From: Pseudomonadales bacterium
GTDB lineage: Bacteria; Pseudomonadota; Gammaproteobacteria; Pseudomonadales; Azotimanducaceae
Length of the DNA: 64,000 nt
Direction: 5' to 3'
Assembly (NCBI GenBank): GCA_022825925.1
Contig: JAJDVW010000016.1
Coordinates: forward strand, 124,001 to 188,000
Positions 1-8,036 of this stretch are shown piece after piece. The position numbers and the translations under genes were made by a program. The notes beneath the pieces were generated by a model. That model did not search any database. It was not told the origin of the DNA and was given only the letters and a program-made list of their open reading frames with translations. The stretch's first letter is position 1, and each line of letters opens with the position of its first letter.

Positions 1-392
1 TCATCGCTCCACCGCCGCCGTTTCGGTGTCTTCGATTGGGGCTTGAAGTAGTCGCCGTGAAAGACGGTCGACATGGCGCCGGCGCGCCTGACCAACTCGT
101 CGATGTCCGATGACAAGGCTTCTTGCTCTGCGCCAAGGAACACTCCTTCAACGGGTGGCGGCCAGGCGGCGAGCGATGGGTTGTGGGACAAGTGTTCCCG
201 CAGGCTCTGAGTGGCCATTTGGATGAGTTCGGCCACGTATCTTCGGTCTTCGCGGAACACCGCAGTCACGATGGACGGATCGATGGTCTGCATGCACCGA
301 GTGTCGCTTTCGCCGACGGCCGCGATGGCGATGACGACACGCTCGTCGGATCCGGGAATCGGCTGAAGAAGCACTGGAGCCCATCGAGTCAT
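1..392 (-). CDS. Partial hypothetical protein downstream of a HipA-like kinase
   Basis: Read from an ATG at 392 leftwards, an open frame of at least 130 residues runs off the window edge; it begins MTRWAPVLLQPIPG and no stop is reached. It starts 13 bases after the stop of the HipA-like kinase gene and has the same orientation, so the two look co-transcribed. I do not recognise a domain. Kinases of the HipA_2 type are often paired with a small DUF3037-type partner, so this could be that partner, but I cannot confirm the family by eye. The C-terminus is outside the window. Confidence 0.55.
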   Translation of the reverse strand, partial: MTRWAPVLLQPIPGSDERVVIAIAAVGESDTRCMQTIDPSIVTAVFREDRRYVAELIQMATQSLREHLSHNPSLAAWPPPVEGVFLGAEQEALSSDIDELVRRAGAMSTVFHGDYFKPQSKTPKRRRWSD

Positions 393-405
393 GGATACCT
401 CCGAA

Positions 406-1116
406 TCAGGCAAGTAGCTGGCCCTGGCCAAGGCGGAATTCCTCTTCGATCAAGGCGGGGAGCGCGTTGAGGCGCGTCTGTAACAGCCGTAGGCACTCCG
501 AGAACTGCGGGTCCCCGTTCCAGCTACCGAGCATGGCCGCTGCCCGTAGCTGAGCGAAGTCCGCACTACCGAAATCGGAGCAGGCTGCCTTGACGCGCTG
601 GGAGAGGTCATGGCGATCCGTCGACGGCTCGCTCGCGACCAAGTGCCTCGCCAACCGGTTCCGCAGCTTCGTGTCGTCGTTCATGTGGTTGGGCAGGGCC
701 TCGCCGTGGTCGATCAGCAGGAAGCTCCGTTGTCCCGCAAACAGCAGGTTGGACAAGGTCCGATCCTCGTTCGCGACCCATTCGTCGAAGGCGATCGCCG
801 CCAGGAACCCTGGCCATCGGGTGATGCTTGACAAGGCGGCGGGCGACTCCCTTGCCGGACGGAGCAGACTGCTGAATCCCTCGTACCCGGTCCCAAAGAC
901 GTACCGGTGTTCGCCCCCGTCCCAGTCGGAGCCGCGTGTATCGAGTACGTATGCGCCGGGAACGGGAAGCCCCACCATGTCGGCGAGGAGGTTGCATACC
1001 ACTTCTCGGACCAACTGGAACGGTGGCAGCCGTTTGACAACCACCTCCATCGGCCGCCCGGTCGTGACGGCCCATCCGCGCGCAACTGGGTGGGACCCGA
1101 CGCTCGAAAGCGGCAT
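406..1116 (-). CDS. HipA-like kinase domain protein (HipA_2 type)
   Basis: About 236 residues from the ATG at 1116, which gives the usual compact form; an in-frame GTG at 1218 would add 34 residues unlike the family. A lysine-bearing strand (MEVVVKRL, about residues 20-27) is followed near the middle by the catalytic-loop-like stretch VANEDRTLSNLLF and the metal-binding-like LLIDHGEAL, which match the small stand-alone HipA-like kinases. HipA kinases phosphorylate cytosolic targets such as GltX; the substrate of this short class is not known to me. The gene is followed at 13 bases by the partial gene at 392-1. No HipB-like DNA-binding partner lies immediately upstream. Confidence 0.72.
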   Translation of the reverse strand: MPLSSVGSHPVARGWAVTTGRPMEVVVKRLPPFQLVREVVCNLLADMVGLPVPGAYVLDTRGSDWDGGEHRYVFGTGYEGFSSLLRPARESPAALSSITRWPGFLAAIAFDEWVANEDRTLSNLLFAGQRSFLLIDHGEALPNHMNDDTKLRNRLARHLVASEPSTDRHDLSQRVKAACSDFGSADFAQLRAAAMLGSWNGDPQFSECLRLLQTRLNALPALIEEEFRLGQGQLLA

Positions 1117-1249
1117 CAGGGGGGCTTCCAACGTACCGAAGGTCAGGCCTCTGGCGATGGCGATCTTCCTCAAAATTGCCGATCCTGCGGGTTCCCGCAA
1201 CGCGGGTAGATATAGCACACGGGGACGTGGTTCACGGGGTCAAAACGGG

Positions 1250-2425
1250 TCATATCGCTCCCGCTTCCGCCAGGGCGTCGATCGCCGCTTCGTCGTAACC
1301 CGCCTCGGCGAGGATCTCCCGAGTGTGCTCCCCGAGCGCCGGGGTGGGCCGCCGGACGGTGAACGCGCTGCCGCTCATCCGGACCGGCTGCGCGACGAGT
1401 TCTATGTCCCCGAGTTCCGGATGGCGCACGGGCGCCGCCATGCCGAGGTGCCGCACCTGCGGGTCGTCGAACACCTCGTCGACGGAGTAGATGTACCCGG
1501 CCGGCACCCCGGCGGCGTTGAAGGTCTCGACCCACTCGCGGCTCGACCGGGTGCGCGTGATCTCGGCAATCTCGGCGTTCATGGCCTCGCGGTTCGCGGA
1601 GCGGGCCGCCGACGTGGCGTAGGCGGCGTCGGTCATCCAGTCCGGGCGTCCCATCACCGTGCAGAAGCGCTCGTAGATGGCGTCGCCGGTGGCGGCGATG
1701 TTGATGTGGCCGTCCCGCGTCTCGAAGACGCCCGTCGGGATCGCGGTGGGGTGGTCGTTGCCGGCCTGGCCCGGCACTTCGCGGTCGAGCAGCCAGCGCT
1801 CGGCCTGGAAGTCGAGCATCGCGACCTGTGCCTGCAGGAGGGAGCACTGCACCCACTGGCCGGCGCCGGTGCGTTCGCGCGCCACGAGCGCCGTCAGGAT
1901 GCCGATGGCCGTGTACAGCCCCGCGGCGAGGTCGGCCACCGGGATGCCGGCGCGCATCGGACCCTGGCCGGGGGCGCCGGTGATGGACATGAGGCCGCCC
2001 ATCCCCTGCGCGACCTGGTCGAAGCCCGGCAGCTTCCCGTACGGCCCGTCCTGGCCGAAACCCGAGATGCTGGCGTAGACGATGCGCGGATTGCGCTCCC
2101 GCACGGTCTCGTAGTCGATCCCGAGACGGTGCTTGACGTCGGGCCGGTAGTTCTCCACCACGACGTCGGCGGACTCGGCGAGGTGCAGGAAAACGTCCCG
2201 GCCGGCCGGTGCCTTGAGGTTGAGGGCCATGCTGCGCTTGTTGCGGTGCAGGTTCTGGAAGTCGGGTCCGAGCCGGGCTCCGTCCATCGTCCCGCCGGTG
2301 TCGCCCGGACGTTCGATCTTGACGACGGCAGCGCCCCAGTCGGCCAGTTGCCGCACGGCCGTGGGGCCGGCGCGGATGCGGGTCAGGTCCAGGACGCGGA
2401 TGTGTTCCAGGGGCAGGTTTGCCAT
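1250..2425 (-). CDS. CaiB/BaiF family (class III) CoA-transferase
   Basis: 391 residues, the normal length for family III CoA-transferases, which move CoA between carboxylic acids in the cytosol through an aspartyl-CoA intermediate. It opens with the typical HIRVLDLTRIRAGP and DWGAAVVKIERP strands. The family catalytic aspartate is probably the D in GIPVADLAAGLYTA (about residue 165). The ATG at 2425 is preceded by GAGGACC at a suitable distance. The gene stands alone: the HipA-like gene lies 134 bases downstream and the ATPase gene is divergent. No acyl-CoA dehydrogenase or hydratase partner is near, so the substrate cannot be inferred. Confidence 0.9.
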   Translation of the reverse strand: MANLPLEHIRVLDLTRIRAGPTAVRQLADWGAAVVKIERPGDTGGTMDGARLGPDFQNLHRNKRSMALNLKAPAGRDVFLHLAESADVVVENYRPDVKHRLGIDYETVRERNPRIVYASISGFGQDGPYGKLPGFDQVAQGMGGLMSITGAPGQGPMRAGIPVADLAAGLYTAIGILTALVARERTGAGQWVQCSLLQAQVAMLDFQAERWLLDREVPGQAGNDHPTAIPTGVFETRDGHINIAATGDAIYERFCTVMGRPDWMTDAAYATSAARSANREAMNAEIAEITRTRSSREWVETFNAAGVPAGYIYSVDEVFDDPQVRHLGMAAPVRHPELGDIELVAQPVRMSGSAFTVRRPTPALGEHTREILAEAGYDEAAIDALAEAGAI

Positions 2426-2514
2426 CGATTGGGGTCCTCGAGGGACGCGGTTTTCGGCGCGTGTCGCGACGGGCTCTCTGCAAATCGCCCACTGCTTGAG
2501 CGATAATCGCCCAC

Positions 2515-3750
2515 ATGGCTGGCGATTTTCGCTATCTGCCTCGATTGGCGGCGACCTTGCTCAAGCGTGCGCTGGACGCATCCCCGGTTGTGGTGCTGAT
2601 GGGAGCGCGCCAGACCGGCAAGAGCACGCTCGTGCAGTCCGAGGCGTTCCTCGGAGAGCGTCTTTATCTGACGTTGGACGATCTTGCAACCCAGGAGCGG
2701 GCGCGCGCGGCGCCGGACGACCTGGTCGCCAGCGCGCCGCGGCTGACCATCGACGAGGTCCAGCGCGAGCCCGACCTGCTGTTGGCGGTGAAACGCGCCG
2801 TGGATCGGGACCGACCGCGCCGCAACGGGCGTTTCGTGCTTACGGGCTCGGCCAATCTCCTGCTGATGCAGCGCGTGTCCGAGTCGCTTGCCGGTCGCGC
2901 CACCTACGTTCCCCTGTGGCCGCTCACGCGCCGCGAGCGCAACGGGCTCGGAACGGCCGGCATCTGGTCGCAGCTGCTGTCGGCGTCCACGGAGGACTGG
3001 TTCGACCTGGTCCGCTCCCAACCGGACGACGCCGTCGACTGGCGCCTCGAGGCGCGCCGCAGCGGCTACCCGACACCCGGCCTCGAGCTTGCCGGCGACG
3101 ATGCCGGTTCGCTGTGGTTCGACGGATACGTGCGCACCTACCTCGAGCGCGACCTCAGGGACCTGGCGGCGATAAGCGATCTGTTGGGATTCCGCCGCGC
3201 GATGCAGGCCGCGGTCCTGCGGCTCGGCGGCCTTCTGAACCAGACCGAGATGGGCCGCGATACGCAGATCCCGCGGGCGACCATGCAGCGCTACCTGGGC
3301 TTGCTCGAGACCTCGTTCCAGGCGGTGCGGCTGGCGCCGTACTCCGTCAATCGCACCAAGCGGCTCGTGAAGAGCCCCAAGCTCTACTGGAGCGACACGG
3401 CGTTCGCCTTGGTGGTCGGCGGCGCGTCGCCGGTCGGTGCACACCTCGAAAACCTGGTCCTTACCGACCTCGTGGCGTGGCGCGACGCACAGGTCCCGGC
3501 ACCCAACATTCACTTCTGGCGCACCGCCGACGGCCAGGAGGTGGACTTCGTGATCGAGGCCGGCGAGCGCCTGCTGCCCGTCGAGGTCAAGGTGGCGGCA
3601 ACGCCGCGGGACGCGGACGCCGCTTCCTTGCGGCTGTTCCGACGCGAATATGCCGAGGGGTTCGCGGGCGGCCTCCTGCTGCACGGGGGAACCGACACGT
3701 TGTGGATGTCCGACCGCATCCTGGCCGCACCATGGTGGCGCGTCGTGTAG
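2515..3750 (+). CDS. ATP-binding protein, AAA_14 plus DUF4143
   Basis: 411 residues. N-terminal AAA_14 ATPase with Walker A (GARQTGKSTL, about residues 31-40), a Walker B-like RLTIDEVQ near residue 80 and the arginine-finger/sensor region VLTGSANLLL. The C-terminal DUF4143 half ends with an endonuclease-like core, NIHFWRTADGQEVDFVI followed by LLPVEVKV (D...ExK arrangement). Proteins of this architecture are widespread in bacteria and archaea and often sit beside toxin-antitoxin or restriction genes; the physiological role is unclear. It is divergent from the CoA-transferase gene, and a 90-base gap between them carries both start regions. Confidence 0.88.
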   Translation: MAGDFRYLPRLAATLLKRALDASPVVVLMGARQTGKSTLVQSEAFLGERLYLTLDDLATQERARAAPDDLVASAPRLTIDEVQREPDLLLAVKRAVDRDRPRRNGRFVLTGSANLLLMQRVSESLAGRATYVPLWPLTRRERNGLGTAGIWSQLLSASTEDWFDLVRSQPDDAVDWRLEARRSGYPTPGLELAGDDAGSLWFDGYVRTYLERDLRDLAAISDLLGFRRAMQAAVLRLGGLLNQTEMGRDTQIPRATMQRYLGLLETSFQAVRLAPYSVNRTKRLVKSPKLYWSDTAFALVVGGASPVGAHLENLVLTDLVAWRDAQVPAPNIHFWRTADGQEVDFVIEAGERLLPVEVKVAATPRDADAASLRLFRREYAEGFAGGLLLHGGTDTLWMSDRILAAPWWRVV

Positions 3751-3789
3751 GGACCGTGCGTCGGTGGGCGGCCCGTCGGCCTGGCCATC

Positions 3790-3960
3790 GGCGAACGCAC
3801 TCGCTGATGGACGCCTTCGAGCGCGGCGTCGTCAAGCTCTCCCGCGTCCTCGTCGTGGACAACGTGCCGGGTGCGCAGACGCCCGTGTACCGCGATCTCT
3901 GGGGCCACATCGGCAAGCAGATGCCAAAGAAAGGGCGAAAGGACACCGGGGAGCGACCGC
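3790..3960 (+). pseudogene. Fragment of a type III-like restriction-helicase gene
   Basis: The translation from about 3799 (SLMDAFERGVVKL, VVDNVPGAQTPVY, HIGKQMPKKGRKDT) matches the intact restriction subunit at positions equivalent to 5710-5860 (SLMDAIECGIVKL, VVDNVPGAQTPVY, HIGKQMSKRGRKDT). The two DNA stretches are alike but visibly diverged, so this is a remnant of a second related gene, not a fresh copy. It has no start, no helicase motifs and no nuclease domain. It lies between the AAA_14 gene and the higA stop. Confidence 0.8.
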
Positions 3961-3971
3961 GTCGGCCGCGC

Positions 3972-4259
3972 TCATGCCGCCTCGATCCGGTCGATCTTGA
4001 TTTCGGCGATGCGACCGCGCGCCTGCCAGAGATCGCAGGCCATCTGCATGCCGAGCCACGTTTCAGGCGTCGAGCCGAAGGCCTTGGCAAGCCGGATCGC
4101 CATGTCCACGGAGACGCCCGCGTGCTCGTTGACCAGTTCCGACAGGGATTGTCGGGACACGTGGAGGTGTTGGGCGGCGGCGGTCACCGACAGCCCGAGC
4201 GGATCGAGACACTGGCGTTTCACGATGCCGCCGGGGTGGGGGGGACTGTGCATCGGCAT
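3972..4259 (-). CDS. higA: HigA-type XRE antitoxin
   Basis: 95 residues with a helix-turn-helix (LSVTAAAQHLHVSRQSLSEL, about residues 23-42) and the HigA-type tail (SVDMAIRLAKAFGSTPETWL) typical of addiction-module antitoxins. HigA binds its toxin HigB and represses the operon. The ATG at 4259 follows GGAG at about 9 bases; a second in-frame ATG lies two codons further on. The toxin gene is upstream in the usual higB-higA order, 12 bases away, but its 5' end is missing, so this antitoxin may now lack an active partner. Confidence 0.85.
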   Translation of the reverse strand: MPMHSPPHPGGIVKRQCLDPLGLSVTAAAQHLHVSRQSLSELVNEHAGVSVDMAIRLAKAFGSTPETWLGMQMACDLWQARGRIAEIKIDRIEAA

Positions 4260-4271
4260 GTCCGTTGCTCC

Positions 4272-4490
4272 TCAGTGGTCCAGGTAGTCGACATCGATCA
4301 CGTCGCCGTCCTCGAATTGGAAGGTCACTCGCCGGTTCCCGGAGACGGCAACGGCGTAGCGACCCTGAAGTTCGCCCTTGAGCGGGTGCAGCCGCAATCC
4401 TGGGAGGTCGACGTCGCGAGGCCCCCGGCCGCGGTCCAGTACGGCGAATATGTCCAGCAGTTTGCGATCGTGCTCGGGCGCCACACGTGT
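4272..4490 (-). pseudogene. higB: HigB-type toxin, N-terminus lost
   Basis: The C-terminal two thirds of a HigB/RelE-fold mRNA interferase are clear: PEHDRKLLDIFAVL, VDLPGLRLHPLKGEL, YAVAVSGNRRVTFQFEDG and VIDVDYLDH at the end. Normal HigB has about 20 more residues at the front, beginning with an IKSFRHKGL-like stretch. Here the frame upstream of about 4490 has no such sequence and runs into the leader of the restriction gene. A GTG at 4484 could give a 70-residue product lacking the first strand and helix. A broken toxin is the simplest reading, but a shortened active form is not excluded. Confidence 0.7.
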
Positions 4491-4529
4491 TGATGGCGGT
4501 GTGCTTGGGCTGCGGTAAGCTCGCCGCCC

Positions 4530-7500
4530 ATGAGGGACCCCGCCACCTTCCACGAGAATCCCATCCTGAACTCGCCGTACGAAGCGCCAGCGCGTCACTG
4601 GGTGCTCGATGAGGATCGACAACCGACCAGCACGATCGGCGAAGGCCGCCGCAAGGTGTCGTTCGTCACGCCGATCCCGGCGACGCGCAAGGCCGGCGGT
4701 TCGAGCCAACGTCGGTTGTCGCTCGACGATGCGGGCGGCACGCCCGAAACCGGTGACCCGCAATACGAGCTGATCGCATTGATCGACGGGTTGCGGCGGG
4801 AACTGGCCGCTTGGCGGGCACTACCGGAGCACCAATGGCGCGTCACGCCGGAGACGGCGCGTCTGCTCAAGCATTGGCGGCATCACCCCTTTAGCGACCT
4901 GCGTCCGTTCTTCTGTCAGGTGGAAGCGGTGGAGACGGTCATCTGGCTCACGGAGGTGGCGCCGAGCCTCGGCGACCGGGGAAAAAACGTCCTCCAGGAC
5001 ATCGAGCGCGCCAGCGAGGAGGCGAACCCGGGACTCTCCCGCATGGCGCTGAAACTCGCCACCGGCGCGGGCAAGACCACCGTCATGGCCATGCTCATCG
5101 CCTGGCAGACGGTAAACGCCGTCCGCCGACCATCCAGCTCTCGTTTCACGCGAGGCTTCCTGGTCGTCACGCCCGGCATCACGATCCGCGACCGCCTGCG
5201 CGTGCTCAAACCCAACGACCCGGACAGCTACTACGCGCGCCGGGAACTGGTTCCCCCGGACATGCTCCGCGACCTCGACCGGGCGAAGATCGTCATCACC
5301 AACTACCACGCCTTCCAGTTGCGGGAGACGGCTGGCCTGCCGAAGGGAAGCCGCGCGCTCCTGCAGGGCAGGGGCCCCGCACTGGCCACGCGCGAGACCG
5401 AGGGCCAGATGCTAGCCCGTGTCTGTCCCGAACTCATGGCCATCAAGGGCGTGCTCGTCTTCAACGACGAGGCGCATCACTGCTACCGGAAGAAGCCAGG
5501 CGAGAGCGACGAGAGCCGGCTGACCGGTGACGACCGCGCCGAGGCGAAGCGCAACGAGGAAGCCGCACGGGTGTGGATCTCCGGCGTCGAGGCCGTCGGC
5601 CGCCACCTGGGACTCCGGCGCGTGATCGACCTCTCCGCGACGCCTTTCTTCCTGCGTGGGTCCGGGTACCGCGAGGGCACGATCTTCCGCTGGACGGTCA
5701 GCGACTTCTCGCTCATGGACGCGATCGAGTGCGGCATCGTCAAGCTCCCCCGCGTCCCGGTCGTGGACAACGTGCCCGGCGCGCAGACCCCCGTGTACCG
5801 CAATCTCTGGGACCACATCGGCAAGCAGATGTCCAAGAGAGGGCGGAAGGACACCGCCACCGGTCCGCCGAGCCTGCCCCCGGAACTCGAGGGGGCGCTC
5901 GTTGCGCTCTACGGCCACTACGACCAGACGTATCGCCTCTGGGAAGACGCCGGCATCGACGTGCCGCCCTGCTTCATCATCGTCTGCAACAACACCGCCA
6001 CCTCGAAGCGTGTCTTCGACTACGTGGCGGGAGCAAGGCATGAGACCAAGGACGGCCGCCGCACCTTTCAGAACGGCCGCCTCCAGTTGTTCCGCAACTT
6101 CGACGCCGCCGGGGAGCTGCTGGCCAGGCCGCGCACCCTGTTGATTGACAGCGTGCAACTCGAGTCCGGCGACGCACTCGACCAGAACTTCCGGGTGGCC
6201 GCCGCCGACGAGATCGAGCGGTTCCGGCGGGAGCGGGTCGTCCGTGGGGACCCCTCCGCGACAGCGAACCTGACGGACGCGGATCTCCTGCGCGAGGTCT
6301 TGAACACCGTGGGCAAGGCCGGACGACTCGGGGGCGGCATCCGCTGCGTGGTCTCGGTCGCCATGCTGAGCGAGGGTTGGGACGCCAACACCGTCACCCA
6401 TGTGCTCGGCGTGCGGGCGTTCGGCACGCAACTGCTCTGCGAACAGGTCATCGGCCGGGCCTTGCGGCGGCAATCCTACGAACTCAACGAGGAGGGGCGC
6501 TTCGGCGTGGAGTACGCCGACGTGTTCGGCATTCCGTTCGACTTCACGGCCAAGGCCGTGCGCGCGCCCGTCCAGAAGCCGTCCGACACCGTGCACGTGC
6601 GGGCGCTGTCGCCGGAGCGCGACCACGCCGAGATCCGCTTCCCGCGCGTGGCGGGGTATCGCGTCGAGCTTCCGGCAGACCGCCTGCGGGCGACCTTTGC
6701 GGAGGATCACAAGCTGACCCTCACCCCGGATATCGTCCCCACCATCACGCACAACCAGGGCATCATCGGCGAGGGGCACGACCTGACCATCGACCACCTC
6801 GACGAGGTGCGCCCTTCGACACTTGTCTACCAGCTCACCAAGCGCCTGCTGCTCAACCACTGGCGCGACGCGAACGACGAGCCGCAGCTCCCCCTGTTCG
6901 GCCAGTTGAAGCGCATCGCCGGCGAGTGGCTCGACACGTGTCTCGTCTGCAAGGGCAACACCTACCCCGCGCAATTGATGATGGCGGAACTCGCCGACAT
7001 GGCCTGCGAGAAGATCACGGCGGCCATCACGAGGGCCGAACTCGACCGGCAGCCCGTCAAGGCGGTGCTCGACCCGCACCTCCCGATGGGCACGACCTGC
7101 GGCGTCAGCTTCCGCACGGCCCGCACCGAACGCTACGCGCCGTCGTCCCGTTGCCACCTCAACTGGGCGATTCTCGACAGCTCCTGGGAAGGAGAGTTCT
7201 GTCGGGTGGTGGACGCCCACCCGAAGGTGCTGGCCTGGGTGAAGAACCGCAATCTTGGCTTCGACGTGCCCTATCGCCTGGGCGGCGTACCGCACCGGTA
7301 CGTGCCGGACTTCATCGTTCTTGTGGACGACGGCCTTGGGCCGGACGATCCGTTGCAGTTGGTGGTGGAGGTCAAGGGCCGGCGCGGTGAAGATGCGCAG
7401 GCGAAGGCGGAGACGATGGAGACCTATTGGGTTCCGGGGGTCCAAGCGCTCGGGTGCCACGGCCGGTGGGGCTTCCTGGAACTCGGGGATCCCTACGAGA

Positions 7501-7658
7501 TGCAGGAGGAGTTCGAGGCCACGGTCATTGCGAAGCTCGACGAAGCGGCCGTCGAAGCGCGCGCGGCGGAGGCCGCGCGGCGACTGGCCGCTGCGGGTGG
7601 CTCGATGCCGGACGCGGAGTACATTCCGAGGCGCCGCAGCAGCGGACACGCGGAATGA
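4530..7658 (+). CDS. Type III-like restriction endonuclease subunit (helicase plus nuclease)
   Basis: 1042 residues with the family start (NPILNSPYEAPARHW). Helicase domain: Walker A LATGAGKTTVMAM (about residues 180-192), DEAH box VLVFNDEAHHCY (about 309-320), ATPF at the end of motif III and a second RecA lobe near residues 600-660 (SEGWDANTVTHVLG, CEQVIGRALRR). The C-terminus carries a PD-(D/E)xK nuclease: YVPDFIVLV followed by LVVEVKGRRG (about residues 930-960). This is the large ATP-dependent restriction subunit that works with the methyltransferase downstream. Its stop overlaps the start of a PIN-domain gene (ATGA at 7655). The family resembles the one called BPTD_3080-type, a name I give from memory. 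Confidence 0.92.
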   Translation: MRDPATFHENPILNSPYEAPARHWVLDEDRQPTSTIGEGRRKVSFVTPIPATRKAGGSSQRRLSLDDAGGTPETGDPQYELIALIDGLRRELAAWRALPEHQWRVTPETARLLKHWRHHPFSDLRPFFCQVEAVETVIWLTEVAPSLGDRGKNVLQDIERASEEANPGLSRMALKLATGAGKTTVMAMLIAWQTVNAVRRPSSSRFTRGFLVVTPGITIRDRLRVLKPNDPDSYYARRELVPPDMLRDLDRAKIVITNYHAFQLRETAGLPKGSRALLQGRGPALATRETEGQMLARVCPELMAIKGVLVFNDEAHHCYRKKPGESDESRLTGDDRAEAKRNEEAARVWISGVEAVGRHLGLRRVIDLSATPFFLRGSGYREGTIFRWTVSDFSLMDAIECGIVKLPRVPVVDNVPGAQTPVYRNLWDHIGKQMSKRGRKDTATGPPSLPPELEGALVALYGHYDQTYRLWEDAGIDVPPCFIIVCNNTATSKRVFDYVAGARHETKDGRRTFQNGRLQLFRNFDAAGELLARPRTLLIDSVQLESGDALDQNFRVAAADEIERFRRERVVRGDPSATANLTDADLLREVLNTVGKAGRLGGGIRCVVSVAMLSEGWDANTVTHVLGVRAFGTQLLCEQVIGRALRRQSYELNEEGRFGVEYADVFGIPFDFTAKAVRAPVQKPSDTVHVRALSPERDHAEIRFPRVAGYRVELPADRLRATFAEDHKLTLTPDIVPTITHNQGIIGEGHDLTIDHLDEVRPSTLVYQLTKRLLLNHWRDANDEPQLPLFGQLKRIAGEWLDTCLVCKGNTYPAQLMMAELADMACEKITAAITRAELDRQPVKAVLDPHLPMGTTCGVSFRTARTERYAPSSRCHLNWAILDSSWEGEFCRVVDAHPKVLAWVKNRNLGFDVPYRLGGVPHRYVPDFIVLVDDGLGPDDPLQLVVEVKGRRGEDAQAKAETMETYWVPGVQALGCHGRWGFLELGDPYEMQEEFEATVIAKLDEAAVEARAAEAARRLAAAGGSMPDAEYIPRRRSSGHAE

Positions 7659-8032
7659 TCCTCGTGGACACGTCGGTTTGGATCGATCACCTGCGCCGCC
7701 CGATAGATAGCCTGAACGCCGGTTTGCAGGCGCGTGGCATTCTGAGCCACGAGATGGTGATTGGGGAACTCGCGTGCGGGAACCTGGCGAACCGTGCGGA
7801 AGTGCTGGACGACCTCAGGTCGCTGCCCGCCCTCAAACCCGTGGCGGCGACTGACGTGCTGGCGTTGATAGAGTCGCATGGGTTCATGGGCCGGGGGATC
7901 GGCTACGTCGACGCCAACCTGCTCGGCTCGGTCCTCGCGTCGACGGGCACGAGACTTTGGACGCACGACATCAGGCTCGGTCGGATCGCCGAGGAACTCG
8001 GCGTCGCGCATGTGCCGGAGGGAGGTTCGTAG
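7655..8032 (+). CDS. vapC: PIN-domain (VapC-like) protein inside a restriction operon
   Basis: 125 residues with all four acidic PIN positions visible: DTSVW at the start, E in VIGELACGN, D in YVDANLLG and D in LWTHDIRL. VapC proteins are Mg-dependent RNases, usually restrained by a VapB antitoxin encoded just upstream. Here the upstream gene is the restriction subunit, whose stop overlaps this start (ATGA), and the methyltransferase starts 5 bases after this stop. No small antitoxin gene is present between or beside them, so this is an unpaired PIN gene translationally coupled to a restriction-modification system. Either it is mild or it is neutralised by another protein. Confidence 0.88.
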   Translation: MILVDTSVWIDHLRRPIDSLNAGLQARGILSHEMVIGELACGNLANRAEVLDDLRSLPALKPVAATDVLALIESHGFMGRGIGYVDANLLGSVLASTGTRLWTHDIRLGRIAEELGVAHVPEGGS

Positions 8033-8036
8033 GCGA

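Noticed and set aside
590-2506. Long plus-strand open frame opposite the HipA-like and CoA-transferase genes
   Set aside because: Antisense shadow caused by high GC; no family resemblance, and the minus-strand genes are clear.
2214-4493. 759-codon plus-strand frame
   Set aside because: It is out of frame with the AAA_14 ATPase over most of its length; only the short helicase fragment at 3790-3960 within it is meaningful.
5412-7649. 745-codon minus-strand frame opposite the restriction subunit
   Set aside because: Antisense shadow; the plus strand carries all helicase and nuclease motifs.
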